From: JBDOQU01 sp039839375
GTDB taxonomy: Bacteria; Pseudomonadota; Alphaproteobacteria; DSM-16000; Inquilinaceae
Direction of reading: 5' to 3'
Length of the DNA: 64,000 bases
Assembly: GCF_039839375.1 (NCBI RefSeq)
Contig: NZ_JBDOQU010000005.1
Location: 186,001 to 250,000 of the forward strand
Shown: in pieces, positions 44,359 to 53,717 of the stretch
Numbering within the stretch: position 1 is the first letter of the stretch
How the letters are laid out: each line of letters opens with the position of its first letter
Made by a program: the position numbers and the translations under genes
The notes under the pieces: generated by a model
Told to the model about the DNA's origin: nothing
The model's input: only the letters and a program-made list of their open reading frames with translations
Database searches by the model: none

Positions 44359-44922
44359 TCACATCGCGCTGTTGGGAAACCGCTCGACCGTCAGCGCGCC
44401 GGTTCCGGGAACGATGCCATATTCGATTTCCTCCGGGATCCAGCTCCTGTCGTCATACAGCAGGCGGGAGAAGCAGAAGGTGCCGGAATTCGCGGCGCAA
44501 TAGCGTTCCAGGGCACGGTATCGCTTGTGCGCGCCGCGACCGCGATTCACGTCCGGCCGCTGCGGAAACAGGTTGACGTCCATGCCCCCGCCTTGCCGGT
44601 GGCTCATGATATGACCCTTGTCCGTTCGGCCGTCATAGAGGTCGGAAATCGACCCGCCGAGGAAGCCGCGCATCCGGGAAGAATCCCGTTTGGCGCTGTT
44701 TTTCTCCGACATCCCGAAGGCGGCGATGACGCGGTCATGGGCGATGTCGAACAGATATTCGAAACCGTGATCGACGAACTGGTAGATCGATGTCCTGCCG
44801 CTGGTCGTCTTCACATAATTGCCGATCCATGCTTCCGGAAGCGCGGTGGCGAGGTAGCTGACGAGATCGCCTCCCGACGCCTTCCGCACGATCGAGTTGT
44901 AGTCGATGTCGTGGCGGCTCAT
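44359..44922 (-). CDS. Putative DNA/RNA non-specific endonuclease
   Basis: The 187-residue protein resembles the His-Me-finger endonuclease family (Endonuclea_NS_2). The core is DKGHIMSHRQGGGMDVNLFP (101-120), where H104 fits the general base and N117/N126 the metal site. Then comes YRALERYCAANSG with E139, and a C-terminal WIPEEIEYGIV strand typical of the family. The first 90 residues are unassigned. There is no signal peptide or membrane helix, which is unusual because most such enzymes are secreted. An intracellular or effector role is possible. The family call is moderate. Confidence 0.55.
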   Translation of the reverse strand: MSRHDIDYNSIVRKASGGDLVSYLATALPEAWIGNYVKTTSGRTSIYQFVDHGFEYLFDIAHDRVIAAFGMSEKNSAKRDSSRMRGFLGGSISDLYDGRTDKGHIMSHRQGGGMDVNLFPQRPDVNRGRGAHKRYRALERYCAANSGTFCFSRLLYDDRSWIPEEIEYGIVPGTGALTVERFPNSAM

Positions 44923-45053
44923 GGCGTCCCTCCCTCTCTCTTCCTTCCATCATACGCCCGCTGCCCCGAGCAGCCAAAATGCCGGCGTTTGCCCGGTAGA
45001 GGGCCGAACGGCTATAAAGCCGTCGCCCTGATCCACCCTCGGAAAGATGCCCC

Positions 45054-46670
45054 ATGACCAATGTCCGGCAGTTCGATGCCATCATCATCGGCGCCGGCCA
45101 TAACGGCCTGACCTGCGCCGGCTATCTGGCGCGCGCGGGACTGTCGGTGAAGGTGGTGGAGCGAAGGGGCGTGGTCGGCGGCGCGGCGGTGACGGAGGAA
45201 TTCCATCCCGGCTTCCGCAATTCCGTCGCCTCCTACACGGTCAGCCTGCTGAACCCGAAGGTGATCGCCGATCTGGAACTCCACCGTCACGGGCTGAAGG
45301 TGGTCGAACGGCGGATGGCCAATTTCATGCCGCTGCCCGACGGCCGCTATCTGAAGGCGGGCGAAGGCGGGCTGACGGAATCGGAGGTCGCGAAATTCTC
45401 CGCCCGCGACGCCGAGGCGCTGCCCCGCTACAACCGGGCGCTGGACGACATCGCGGATGTGCTGCGCGGTCTGGTGCTGGAAACGCCGCCCAATGTCGTC
45501 GGCGGGCTGCCGGAGATGATCAAGGGGCTGAAGCTGGGCAATCGGCTGCGGAAGCTGGACCTCGTTCAGCAGCGCGACCTTCTGGATCTCTTCACCAAGA
45601 GCGCCGGCGACTATCTCGATAGCTGGTTCGAAAGCGATCCGATCAAGGCGCTTCTGGGATTCGACAGCGTGGTCGGCAATTTCGCCAGCCCCTATACCCC
45701 CGGCTCCGCCTATGTGCAGCTTCACCATGTGTTCGGGGAGGTGAACGGCAAGAAGGGCGTCTGGGGCCACGCGGTCGGCGGCATGGGCTCGATCACGGGA
45801 GCGATGCGCCGCTCCGCCGAAGCCCATGGCGCGTCCATCGACACCGACGCCCCGGTCCGGGAGGTGATGGTGGAGAAGGGCAGGGCGGTCGGGATCGTGC
45901 TGGAGGACGGGACCGCCATCCGCGCCGGGGCGGTGATCTCCAACCTCAACCCGGCGCTGCTCTACGGGCGTATGATCGATCCGGACCATCTGGATGCCGA
46001 TTTCCGCCGCCGGATCGCCGGCTGGAAATCGAAGTCCGGCACCTTCCGCATGAACGTCGCCCTGTCGGAACTGCCGGATTTCTCCTGCCTTCCCGGCCGG
46101 GAAGCGGCCGACCATCACACGTCGGGGATCATCATTGCCCCGTCTCTCGCCTACATGGACCGCGCCTACCGGGATGCGCAGGATCGCGGCTGGTCGCGCC
46201 AGCCGGTGGTGGAGATGCTCATCCCCTCGACGCTGGACGACAGCCTGGCGCCGCCCGGCGCGCATGTCGCCAGCCTGTTCTGCCAGCAGTTCGACTACGA
46301 TCTGCCGGGCGGCCGAAGCTGGGACGATTGCCGGGAGGAGGCGGCCGACCTCATCATCGACACGGTCGATTCCTACGCGCCCAACTTCAAGGCCAGCGTC
46401 CTCGGCCGGCAAATCAACAGCCCGCTGGATCTGGAGCGGACCTTCGGCCTGATCGGCGGCGACATCTTCCATGGCGCGCTGTCACTCGACCAGCTTTTCA
46501 GCGCCCGGCCGGTGCTGGGCCACGGCGACTATCGCGGGCCGCTGCCCGGCCTCTATATGTGCGGGTCCGGGACCCATCCGGGCGGCGGCGTCACCGGCGC
46601 GCCCGGCCACAACGCGGCGCGGGAAATCCTGGCCGATTTCAAACGCCGGAAATTGAAGCGGGCGGGCTAG
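45054..46670 (+). CDS. FAD-dependent oxidoreductase, phytoene-desaturase/PYROXD2-like
   Basis: The 538-residue flavoprotein opens with the dinucleotide-binding loop IIIGAGHNGLTCAGYLARAG and ERRGVVGGAAVTEEFHPGF. It closes with the amine-oxidase-like motif GLYMCGSGTHPGGGVTGAPG and HNAAREIL. This is the NAD(P)/FAD family that includes carotenoid desaturases and PYROXD2. No other carotenoid gene is nearby, so carotenoid synthesis is not indicated and the substrate is open. The ABC permease gene follows after 6 bases. Confidence 0.8.
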   Translation: MTNVRQFDAIIIGAGHNGLTCAGYLARAGLSVKVVERRGVVGGAAVTEEFHPGFRNSVASYTVSLLNPKVIADLELHRHGLKVVERRMANFMPLPDGRYLKAGEGGLTESEVAKFSARDAEALPRYNRALDDIADVLRGLVLETPPNVVGGLPEMIKGLKLGNRLRKLDLVQQRDLLDLFTKSAGDYLDSWFESDPIKALLGFDSVVGNFASPYTPGSAYVQLHHVFGEVNGKKGVWGHAVGGMGSITGAMRRSAEAHGASIDTDAPVREVMVEKGRAVGIVLEDGTAIRAGAVISNLNPALLYGRMIDPDHLDADFRRRIAGWKSKSGTFRMNVALSELPDFSCLPGREAADHHTSGIIIAPSLAYMDRAYRDAQDRGWSRQPVVEMLIPSTLDDSLAPPGAHVASLFCQQFDYDLPGGRSWDDCREEAADLIIDTVDSYAPNFKASVLGRQINSPLDLERTFGLIGGDIFHGALSLDQLFSARPVLGHGDYRGPLPGLYMCGSGTHPGGGVTGAPGHNAAREILADFKRRKLKRAG

Positions 46671-46676
46671 CGGCCG

Positions 46677-47615
46677 ATGATCGCGAGCCTCATGCTGCTG
46701 CTGGAGCGGCCATCCGTCCGCTGGCTGCTGCTTTTCGCCGTCACGGCGACGGCCCTGTCCTTCTTCGATTTCGGCGCGCCGCTGCCCGATATCGCGATCC
46801 CGATCGCGGCGGGGGCGGTTGTCGTCGCCAATTTCCGGCTTCTCGGCTTCCTCAAATTCCGGGCGCAGGTGGCGATCGTCTGGGCCGAACTGCTGGGCCT
46901 CTTCCTGCTGTTCTTCTACAGCTTCGATCTTTCCTACGATTACATACTGGAGCGCGGGCCGATCCTGCTGGGGCTGGAACTCGGCAACGGCTTCATCCAG
47001 GGCGCGGTCCTGACGCTCTATGTCTGTTTCATCTCCATCGCAATCTCCACCGTGATCGCGCTCGCCGCAGCGCTGGCGCGCCTGTCGAAAAGCGGCCCCG
47101 CCTTCGGCATCGCCAGCTTTTACATCTCCTTCTTCCGGGGCACGCCCCTCTTGCTCCAGGTGATGCTGATCTATCTGGGGCTGCCCCAGATCGGAATCGT
47201 CCTGGAGGCCATTCCCGCCGGGGTGATCGCGCTCAGCCTCTGCTACGGCGCCTATATGGCGGAGATATTCCGCGCCGGCATCCTGGCGGTCGGGGAAGGG
47301 CAGACCGAAGCGGCGCTGGCGCTCGGCCTCAGGCCCGGTCAGGTCATGCGGCTGGTCGTCCTGCCGCAGGCGATGCGCCTGATCGTCCCGCCCACTGGCA
47401 ACCAGTTCATCTCCATGCTGAAGGATTCCTCGCTGGTCTCCATCATGGGCGTCTGGGAGTTGATGTACCTGGCGCGGACCCATGGCCGGGCGGAGTTCAA
47501 ATATATGGAGATGCTGATCGCCGCGGCCCTGATCTACTGGGCCATGTCGATGGTCTTCGAATTGATCCAGGCGCGGATCGAAAAGCGGTTTGGCAAGGGG
47601 ATCGCGGCCGGGTAA
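46677..47615 (+). CDS. Amino-acid ABC transporter permease (HisM/GltK type)
   Basis: A 312-residue inner-membrane subunit. The last 220 residues are a typical His/Glu/Gln/Arg-type permease with FFRGTPLLLQVMLIYLGLP and the EAA loop EAALALGLRPGQVMRLVVLP. The first 90 residues add about three extra hydrophobic helices. No binding protein or ATPase gene adjoins it, so its partners must be elsewhere or the operon is broken. It follows the FAD gene by 6 bases and precedes the lytic transglycosylase by 59. Confidence 0.83.
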   Translation: MIASLMLLLERPSVRWLLLFAVTATALSFFDFGAPLPDIAIPIAAGAVVVANFRLLGFLKFRAQVAIVWAELLGLFLLFFYSFDLSYDYILERGPILLGLELGNGFIQGAVLTLYVCFISIAISTVIALAAALARLSKSGPAFGIASFYISFFRGTPLLLQVMLIYLGLPQIGIVLEAIPAGVIALSLCYGAYMAEIFRAGILAVGEGQTEAALALGLRPGQVMRLVVLPQAMRLIVPPTGNQFISMLKDSSLVSIMGVWELMYLARTHGRAEFKYMEMLIAAALIYWAMSMVFELIQARIEKRFGKGIAAG

Positions 47616-47674
47616 GAAAGCGTTATGGAATGACCCTGTCTAATGCCAGGGTGCTGAAAGGCGACCCTCGGGGC

Positions 47675-48229
47675 ATGACCAACCTCAGAAATATCGCATT
47701 CGCGGCCCTGGCCGCGCTCCTTCCCCTGATCTCCGCGCCGGCGCAGGCCGACGCCGACCCGGCGGCCTGCCGCATGGCAATTCGCGCGGCCGAGGCGCGC
47801 TATGATCTGCCGCGCGACCTGCTGCTGGCGATGGGAATGGTCGAAAGCCGGCTCTATCCCTGGGCCCTGAACCTGGCCGGCGATTCCCGGATGCCCGGCA
47901 ACATCGCGGAGGCGGAGCTTCTGCTGGTCGATGCGGGGGGCGAGCCGCGGACCGACATCATGGTCGGCTGCATGCAGATCCATACAGGCTGGCACCTCGC
48001 CGCCTTCGACAACCAGCCCCAGCGCCTCCTGGACCCGGCCACCAACGCCGACTATGCCGGCCATCTGCTGCGCACCCTCTATGACGAGGAGCAGAGCTGG
48101 ACCCGCGCCGTCGGCCGCTACAACGCCGGCAGCGCCGGCGGCGGCGCCTACCACCGCTATATCTGCCTGGTTGAAGAGAAGCTCCGCGAGATCGACTCCG
48201 ACGTCACGCTGGCCTGCAACCAGAGCTGA
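47675..48229 (+). CDS. Lytic transglycosylase (SLT domain), secreted
   Basis: The 184-residue protein has a signal peptide (MTNLRNIAFAALAALLPLIS, cleaved near AQADA) and a goose-lysozyme-like SLT domain: LLLAMGMVESRLYPWALN with the probable catalytic glutamate in MVESR, CMQIHTGWH and VGRYNAGSAGGGAYHRYI. It cuts peptidoglycan glycan strands in the periplasm. An in-frame ATG at 47630 would add 15 residues before the signal; I prefer 47675 for the clean signal peptide. Confidence 0.82.
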   Translation: MTNLRNIAFAALAALLPLISAPAQADADPAACRMAIRAAEARYDLPRDLLLAMGMVESRLYPWALNLAGDSRMPGNIAEAELLLVDAGGEPRTDIMVGCMQIHTGWHLAAFDNQPQRLLDPATNADYAGHLLRTLYDEEQSWTRAVGRYNAGSAGGGAYHRYICLVEEKLREIDSDVTLACNQS

Positions 48230-48234
48230 TACCA

Positions 48235-48355
48235 ACCACCCCTCACCCTCCCGTCCGCTTCGCGGCCGGGTCCCTCCCTCTCCCACAAGGGGCGAGGGTA
48301 AGTTGTTAGCCCTCTCCCTCGTGGGAGAGGGTTGGGTGAGGGGGCGTTGGTTCTT
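48235..48355. repeat. Palindromic repeat, family B (first copy)
   Basis: CCCTCACCCTCCCGTCCGCT... and, after a spacer, TTGTTAGCCCTCTCCCTCGT-GGGAGAGGG-TTGGGTGAGG form a long C/G-rich imperfect inverted repeat. The right half (48301-48355) recurs almost unchanged at 50094-50148. It lies between the convergent transglycosylase and cyclophilin genes and may end transcription on both strands. Confidence 0.7.
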
Positions 48356-48358
48356 CCC

Positions 48359-48892
<534 letters not shown>

Positions 48893-49046
48893 GATGGCGA
48901 AAATCCCCTTGCGTGTTGGCTGAGGAAGCGGCGAACCAAGCACAGCCGCCCGCCTGCGTCCAGCCGCTTTGGCGCGATGCTTGCGCCCGATCGCTGCGTT
49001 CGCGCTATAAGGCGGGAGAGGCGATGAGAACGGAGCGGGACGGGAC

Positions 49047-50090
49047 ATGAAAGCGGCGATCTACGACCGGTTCGGCGAAACCCTGGAGGTCCGGGAGACC
49101 GCCGATCCGGCCTGCCCGGAGAACGGCGTCGTCGTGCGCGTGATGGCCTGTGGCGTCTGCCGGTCGGACTGGCACGCCTGGAAGGGCGCCGATCCCGACG
49201 TATCCGCCCCCCATGTGCCTGGCCATGAGTTCGCCGGATTGGTGGAGAGCGTGGGCGCTGCATGCCGGCGTTTCAGGCCCGGCGACAGGGTCACCGCGCC
49301 CTTCATCCTCGGCTGCGGCCATTGCCCGGATTGCCTTGGCGGCGACGCCACCATCTGCGCCGACCAGCATGTGCTGGGGTTCTCCGGCTGGGGCGCGTTC
49401 GCCGAACGGCTCGCCGTCCCCTCGGCCGATTTCAATCTGGTCCGCCTGCCCGAAACGATCGGCTTCGTGGAAGCGGCCGGCATGGGATGCAGGGTCACGA
49501 CCGCCTTTCGCGGCCTGATAGACCGCGCGCGCCTCCAGCCCGGCGAATGGCTGGCGATCCATGGCTGCGGCGGCGTCGGGTTGTCGGCCGTCATGATCGG
49601 CGCGGCCGTGGGCGCGCGGATCCTGGCGATCGACGTCAATGACAAACCGCTGGCGATGGCCCGGTCGCTGGGCGCGACGGAGACGCTGAAGGTGGAGCCG
49701 GGGCAGGATGTAGGGCAGGCGGTGCGGGATTTGACGGGCGGCGGCGCCCATGTCTCGATCGATGCGCTGGGCGTCACGGAGACGTTTCACAACTCCATCC
49801 GGGGGCTGCGCAAGACCGGCCGCCACGTCCAGATCGGGATGCCGCTGGGCCGCCACGCCGAACCGTCGATCCCGCTGCTGAAACTGGTCTATTCCCGGCA
49901 GATCGCGATCATGGGGACGCGCGGCATCCCCGCCGGCCGGTTCCCGGCGCTGCTGGGCATGATCGAGGCCGGGCGGCTGGACCCGGCGCGGCTGGTCACG
50001 CGGACGATCGCGCTGGAAGAGGCGGGCGATGCGCTCGCCGCCATGGACCGCTATGCGGGCGCGGGCATCACCGTCATAGAGAGGTTCTGA
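49047..50090 (+). CDS. Zinc-dependent alcohol dehydrogenase family protein
   Basis: The 347-residue medium-chain dehydrogenase has catalytic-zinc motifs CGVCRSDWHAW and PGHEFAGLVESVG, the structural-zinc cysteine cluster CGHCPDCLGGDATIC, and the NAD-binding loop IHGCGGVGLSAVMIG. Both zinc sites look complete, so it should be an active cytoplasmic enzyme. Substrate cannot be named. It is a single gene followed by repeat sequence. Confidence 0.87.
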   Translation: MKAAIYDRFGETLEVRETADPACPENGVVVRVMACGVCRSDWHAWKGADPDVSAPHVPGHEFAGLVESVGAACRRFRPGDRVTAPFILGCGHCPDCLGGDATICADQHVLGFSGWGAFAERLAVPSADFNLVRLPETIGFVEAAGMGCRVTTAFRGLIDRARLQPGEWLAIHGCGGVGLSAVMIGAAVGARILAIDVNDKPLAMARSLGATETLKVEPGQDVGQAVRDLTGGGAHVSIDALGVTETFHNSIRGLRKTGRHVQIGMPLGRHAEPSIPLLKLVYSRQIAIMGTRGIPAGRFPALLGMIEAGRLDPARLVTRTIALEEAGDALAAMDRYAGAGITVIERF

Positions 50091-50093
50091 TCG

Positions 50094-50215
50094 TTGTTAG
50101 CCCTCTCCCCTCGTGGGAGAGGGCTGGGTGAGAGGGAGTTGGTTCCGGCCCCACCCCAAATTGGTCATTCTGGCAAAGGCCAGAATCCATGGGCCGACAA
50201 CGTCGCACGGGCGAT
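50094..50215. repeat. Family B repeat (second copy) followed by a family A palindrome
   Basis: 50094-50148 repeats the right half of the family B element at 48301-48355 with only a few changes. 50160-50213 is a family A relative: GGTCATTCTGGCAAAGGCCA-GAATCCATGG and GAAGAACCGGGCGCAGTC, the latter also present at 61236. The segment lies between the convergent alcohol dehydrogenase and chemoreceptor genes. Confidence 0.7.
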
Positions 50216-50249
50216 GAAGAACCGGGCGCAGTCACGTCCGCCAGTTGGC

Positions 50250-51734
50250 TCAGCCCGTCAGCGCCCCGGACGCCTCCTTCACCTTCAGCAGCGAGGAATC
50301 GGCCGCGCGGGTCGCCTCGGCGATCTCCTTCATGCCGTGGCTGATGACGTTCACACCTTCCGCGGCGGTCTGCATGTTGGCCGACATCTCCCGCGTGACG
50401 GTGTTCTGTTCCTCCGCGGCGTTGGCGATGATCGTGGAGATCTCGTTGATCTTCCTGATCGTCTCGCTGATCGCGCCGATGGCCGTCGCCGCGCCGTCGG
50501 TCGCGCTCTGGACCTGGCCGATCTGGCCGGATATCTCCTCCGTCGCCTTGGCGGTCTGGGTGGCGAGGCTCTTGACCTCGCTGGCCACGACCGCGAAGCC
50601 TTTTCCGGCTTCCCCTGCCCGCGCCGCCTCGATCGTGGCGTTCAGCGCCAGCAGGTTGGTCTGGTTGGCGATGTCGCTGATCAGCTTGACCACGTCGCCG
50701 ATCCGGTTGGTCGCCTCCACCAGCCCGCCGACGATTTCGCTGGTCCGGCCGGCTTCCTCCACGCCCTGGCTGGAGATGCGGGAAGCGTCGACCGTCTGGC
50801 GGCTGATCTCCGCGACGGAGGCGGCCAGTTCCTCTGCTCCCGACGCGACCGCCTGGACCTTTGAGGATGTCTGCACCGAAGCGGAGGCCGCGCCGGCCGC
50901 CTGTTCGTTGGCCCGGGAGACGGCCTGGGTGATCTCCTCCAGACTGACGCCGACGCTTCGCCCCGCCTTCTCCCGGTTCATCCGCTCGCGGACCTGGGCG
51001 GTCACGTCGGTCGCGAATTTCACCACCTTGAACGGAACGCCGGAGGGGTCGAGGATCGGGTTGTAGGACGCCTGGATCCAGATCTCCCTGCCGTTCTTGC
51101 CGACCCGCCTGTATTCCGCCGCCTGGTATTCCCCGCGTCCCAGCGCCTCCCAGAATGCAGCGTATTCCGCGCTCGTCCGGTCGGCTTCCTCCACGAACAT
51201 GCTGTGATGGCGGTTCTGGATTTCGTCCAGCCTGTAGCCGACGGCGTTCAGGAAGTTCTCGTTGGCGGTGATGATCGTGCCGTCCAGGTTGAAATGGATC
51301 ACCGCCTGGGACTTGCTTATGGCCTCGATCTGGCCCTCATGGTCGGCCGCCGTCAGCTTGCCGGCGGTCACGTCGCTGGCGAACTTGATGACCTTGCAGG
51401 GCCGGCCCCTGCGGTCGAGGATGGGGTTGTATGACGCCCGGATCCAGATCGGCTTGCCGTTCTTCCCGATGCGCTTGTATTCCGCGCTCTGATACTCGCC
51501 GCGTCCCAGCGCCGACCAGAATTCCTTGTATTCGGCGCTTTCCTTGACCCCCGGCTCCACGAACATGCTGTGATGCCGGCCCTTTATCTCGGCCAGCTTG
51601 TATCCCACAGCGTCCAGGAACTGCTGGTTGGCGGTGAGGATCCGGCCGTCCAGCGTGAACTCGATGATCGCCTGCGACCGATCCAGCGCCGCCAGCTTCG
51701 CCTTCAATTCCTGCGATGAAGAATTGCCGAGCAT
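50250..51734 (-). CDS. Soluble methyl-accepting chemotaxis protein with two PAS domains
   Basis: The 494-residue protein has two closely similar PAS/PAC units (about 10-125 and 132-247; each with GRHHSMFVE- or NRHHSMFVE-like and WIRASYNPIL- or WIQASYNPIL-like stretches), evidently a duplication. The C-terminal signalling domain carries the CheA/CheW-contact hairpin ISDIANQTNLLALNATIEAA and GEAGKGFAVVASEVKSLA. There are no membrane segments, so it should be a cytoplasmic receptor. The PAS pair resembles Aer-2-like energy or redox sensors, but the cofactor is unknown. No other chemotaxis genes are in the window. Confidence 0.9.
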   Translation of the reverse strand: MLGNSSSQELKAKLAALDRSQAIIEFTLDGRILTANQQFLDAVGYKLAEIKGRHHSMFVEPGVKESAEYKEFWSALGRGEYQSAEYKRIGKNGKPIWIRASYNPILDRRGRPCKVIKFASDVTAGKLTAADHEGQIEAISKSQAVIHFNLDGTIITANENFLNAVGYRLDEIQNRHHSMFVEEADRTSAEYAAFWEALGRGEYQAAEYRRVGKNGREIWIQASYNPILDPSGVPFKVVKFATDVTAQVRERMNREKAGRSVGVSLEEITQAVSRANEQAAGAASASVQTSSKVQAVASGAEELAASVAEISRQTVDASRISSQGVEEAGRTSEIVGGLVEATNRIGDVVKLISDIANQTNLLALNATIEAARAGEAGKGFAVVASEVKSLATQTAKATEEISGQIGQVQSATDGAATAIGAISETIRKINEISTIIANAAEEQNTVTREMSANMQTAAEGVNVISHGMKEIAEATRAADSSLLKVKEASGALTG

Positions 51735-51913
51735 CTCCCGTCCCCCGACGTGGCTAACAAAACATCCTTTGGTTGTATTAGAACATACATTTCAGAGTCG
51801 TTAACGTTGCCATCCGCGCAATAATCCGGAGGCGTAATTGCGCTTCGGGGAAATGAACCGACAATATCTCCCGTCACGGTGGATCAACGCTGCCGCTTTC
51901 GAGGGAGAGAAGG

Positions 51914-52417
51914 ATGCGACTGGGAAAGCTTGCCGGGACGGGGTTCGTTGCGCTCATGCCTATGTTGATCGCGGTTCCGGTCTCGGCGCAGGAGAATGCG
52001 CTGGAGCGCGGGCGCTATCTCGTGACAATCATGGATTGCGGCGGCTGCCACACCAGAGGGGTGATGACGGGGAAACCCGATCCGGACCTCTATCTGGCCG
52101 GCTCCGAGGTGGGATTCCACCTGCCGGGGCTGGGCTACTTCTACCCGCCGAACCTGACTCCCGACCCTGAAACCGGTCTCGGCGACTGGAGCGCGGACGA
52201 CATCGTGCTGGCCCTGCGGACGGGGGAGCGGCCGGACGGCCGCATCCTGGCGCCGATCATGCCGTCGCACGCCTATGCCGCGCTGACCGACGACGACGCC
52301 TATGCGATCGCCGGCTTCCTGAAGAGCATGACGCCCGCGCCCTTCGAGGGGGAGCCCCAGCCGGCGGGCGACGGCGAAGCGCCGCCGTCGCCCTACCTTG
52401 AGGTGCTCATGCCGTGA
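51914..52417 (+). CDS. Secreted c-type cytochrome
   Basis: The 167-residue protein has a signal peptide (MRLGKLAGTGFVALMPMLIA, cleaved near SAQE), one haem-attachment motif CGGCH and a probable distal methionine in ILAPIMPSHAYAALTDDDA. It resembles the cytochrome subunits of periplasmic alcohol or aldehyde dehydrogenases, usually tri-haem, but here there is a single haem. No dehydrogenase partner adjoins it. The 179 bases upstream hold no gene. Confidence 0.8.
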   Translation: MRLGKLAGTGFVALMPMLIAVPVSAQENALERGRYLVTIMDCGGCHTRGVMTGKPDPDLYLAGSEVGFHLPGLGYFYPPNLTPDPETGLGDWSADDIVLALRTGERPDGRILAPIMPSHAYAALTDDDAYAIAGFLKSMTPAPFEGEPQPAGDGEAPPSPYLEVLMP

Positions 52418-52429
52418 GGATGGCCCGTC

Positions 52430-53635
52430 TCAGGCCGCCTTGGCGGCGAGAGCCTTCGTCTGCACCCGGCCGAGGATCGCCAGCGTCGCGGCGATGAGCA
52501 CGATGCCGCTGGCCAGGAAAACGGTCCCGACGCCGCTTGCGTCGAAGATCAGGCCGCCCACGGCCGCGCCGGTGGCGATGGCGAGGTTGATCGCCGCCAC
52601 CAGAAGGCCGCCCGCGCTTTCGGCTTCATCGGGCACGGCGCGCGTGATCCAGGTGGACCAGCCGACCGGCACCGCGCCGAAGGCCAGGCCCCAGGCCACC
52701 ACCATGGCCGCGTCCAGGAAGAGGGTTCCGCCGATGGCGGAGAGCGCCAGCGCCAGCGTGCCCATGATGAGCGGCATGATCGCGAGCGTCAGCCTCAACG
52801 ACCGTTCCAGCAGGAACCCGCCCAGATAGTTGCCCAGCAGGTTCGCTATTCCGAAGCCCAGAAGGATGGTGGAGACGCCCGTCACCCCGACGCCGGTCAC
52901 AGTCTCCAGGAACGGCCTTATGTAGGTGAAGAAGGCGAAATGGCCGGTGAAGACCATGAGGATCGCCAGCATCGCGTATCCCACGGCCCGGCGGGACAGC
53001 ACCTCGACCAGGGAGCCGAGCCGCGCCCGGCCCCTCGGCGGCAGCGAGGGCAGGGTGGCGAACTGGACGATCAGCGTCAGCACGCCCAGCCCGGCCGCCG
53101 CCAGGAAGACTGTGCGCCATCCGGCCAGGTCGCCCAGATAGCTGCCCACCGGGGCGGCGAAGATCGTGGCGGCCGAAACGCCGGACAGCATGATCGACAG
53201 CGCGCGCGGCACGTTGCGTTCGGGCACCAGGCGCATCACCGTCGCCGCCGAAAGGGTCCAGAACCCGCCCAGCGCGACGCCCAGCAGGATGCGCCCGGCC
53301 AGCAGAAGCGGCAGGTTCGGGGCCGCCGCCACCAGCAGGTTCGACAGGATGAGCAGGACCGAAAAGCCCAGCAGCACGTAGCGGCGGTCGATGCGCCTTG
53401 TGATGGTGGCGATCAGCAGGCTGGTGACAAGCGCGACCGCCGCGGTGGCGGTCACCGCCTGTCCGGCCATCCCCTCCGTCACGCCCAGCTCCGCCGCCAT
53501 GGGCGTCAGCAGGCTGGCCGGCAGGAATTCCGCGCCGACCAGCCCGAACACGCCGAGGCCCATGGCGACCACGGCTCCCCAGGCGGGCGCGGCCTCTGAA
53601 ACGCGGCCTCCCTCCGTTTCAAGAGCGTCTTGCAT
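52430..53635 (-). CDS. MFS transporter, AraJ/YdhP-like
   Basis: A 401-residue, 12-helix major facilitator. Motifs are GVFGLVGAEFLPASLLTPMA, GRILLGVALGGFWTLSAATV and AAPVGSYLGDLAGWRTVFLA, typical of the arabinose-efflux/drug-export AraJ group. I start at 53635, with the membrane helices beginning soon after. It is divergent from an AraC-type regulator (82 bases between starts), which probably controls it. Substrate unknown. Confidence 0.86.
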   Translation of the reverse strand: MQDALETEGGRVSEAAPAWGAVVAMGLGVFGLVGAEFLPASLLTPMAAELGVTEGMAGQAVTATAAVALVTSLLIATITRRIDRRYVLLGFSVLLILSNLLVAAAPNLPLLLAGRILLGVALGGFWTLSAATVMRLVPERNVPRALSIMLSGVSAATIFAAPVGSYLGDLAGWRTVFLAAAGLGVLTLIVQFATLPSLPPRGRARLGSLVEVLSRRAVGYAMLAILMVFTGHFAFFTYIRPFLETVTGVGVTGVSTILLGFGIANLLGNYLGGFLLERSLRLTLAIMPLIMGTLALALSAIGGTLFLDAAMVVAWGLAFGAVPVGWSTWITRAVPDEAESAGGLLVAAINLAIATGAAVGGLIFDASGVGTVFLASGIVLIAATLAILGRVQTKALAAKAA

Positions 53636-53717
53636 TCTCGGGGGTATCCTTTGGTGTCGAATAGGGATGCTTGCAGATGGGTGGCGATTCCGGACGATCC
53701 ATGCCATCTTCTCCGGA

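Noticed and set aside
46328..47674. Long rightward open frame before the lytic transglycosylase, antiparallel and parallel to the FAD and permease genes
   Set aside because: The two conserved proteins occupy other frames; the extension is arginine/alanine-rich shadow sequence typical of GC-rich DNA.
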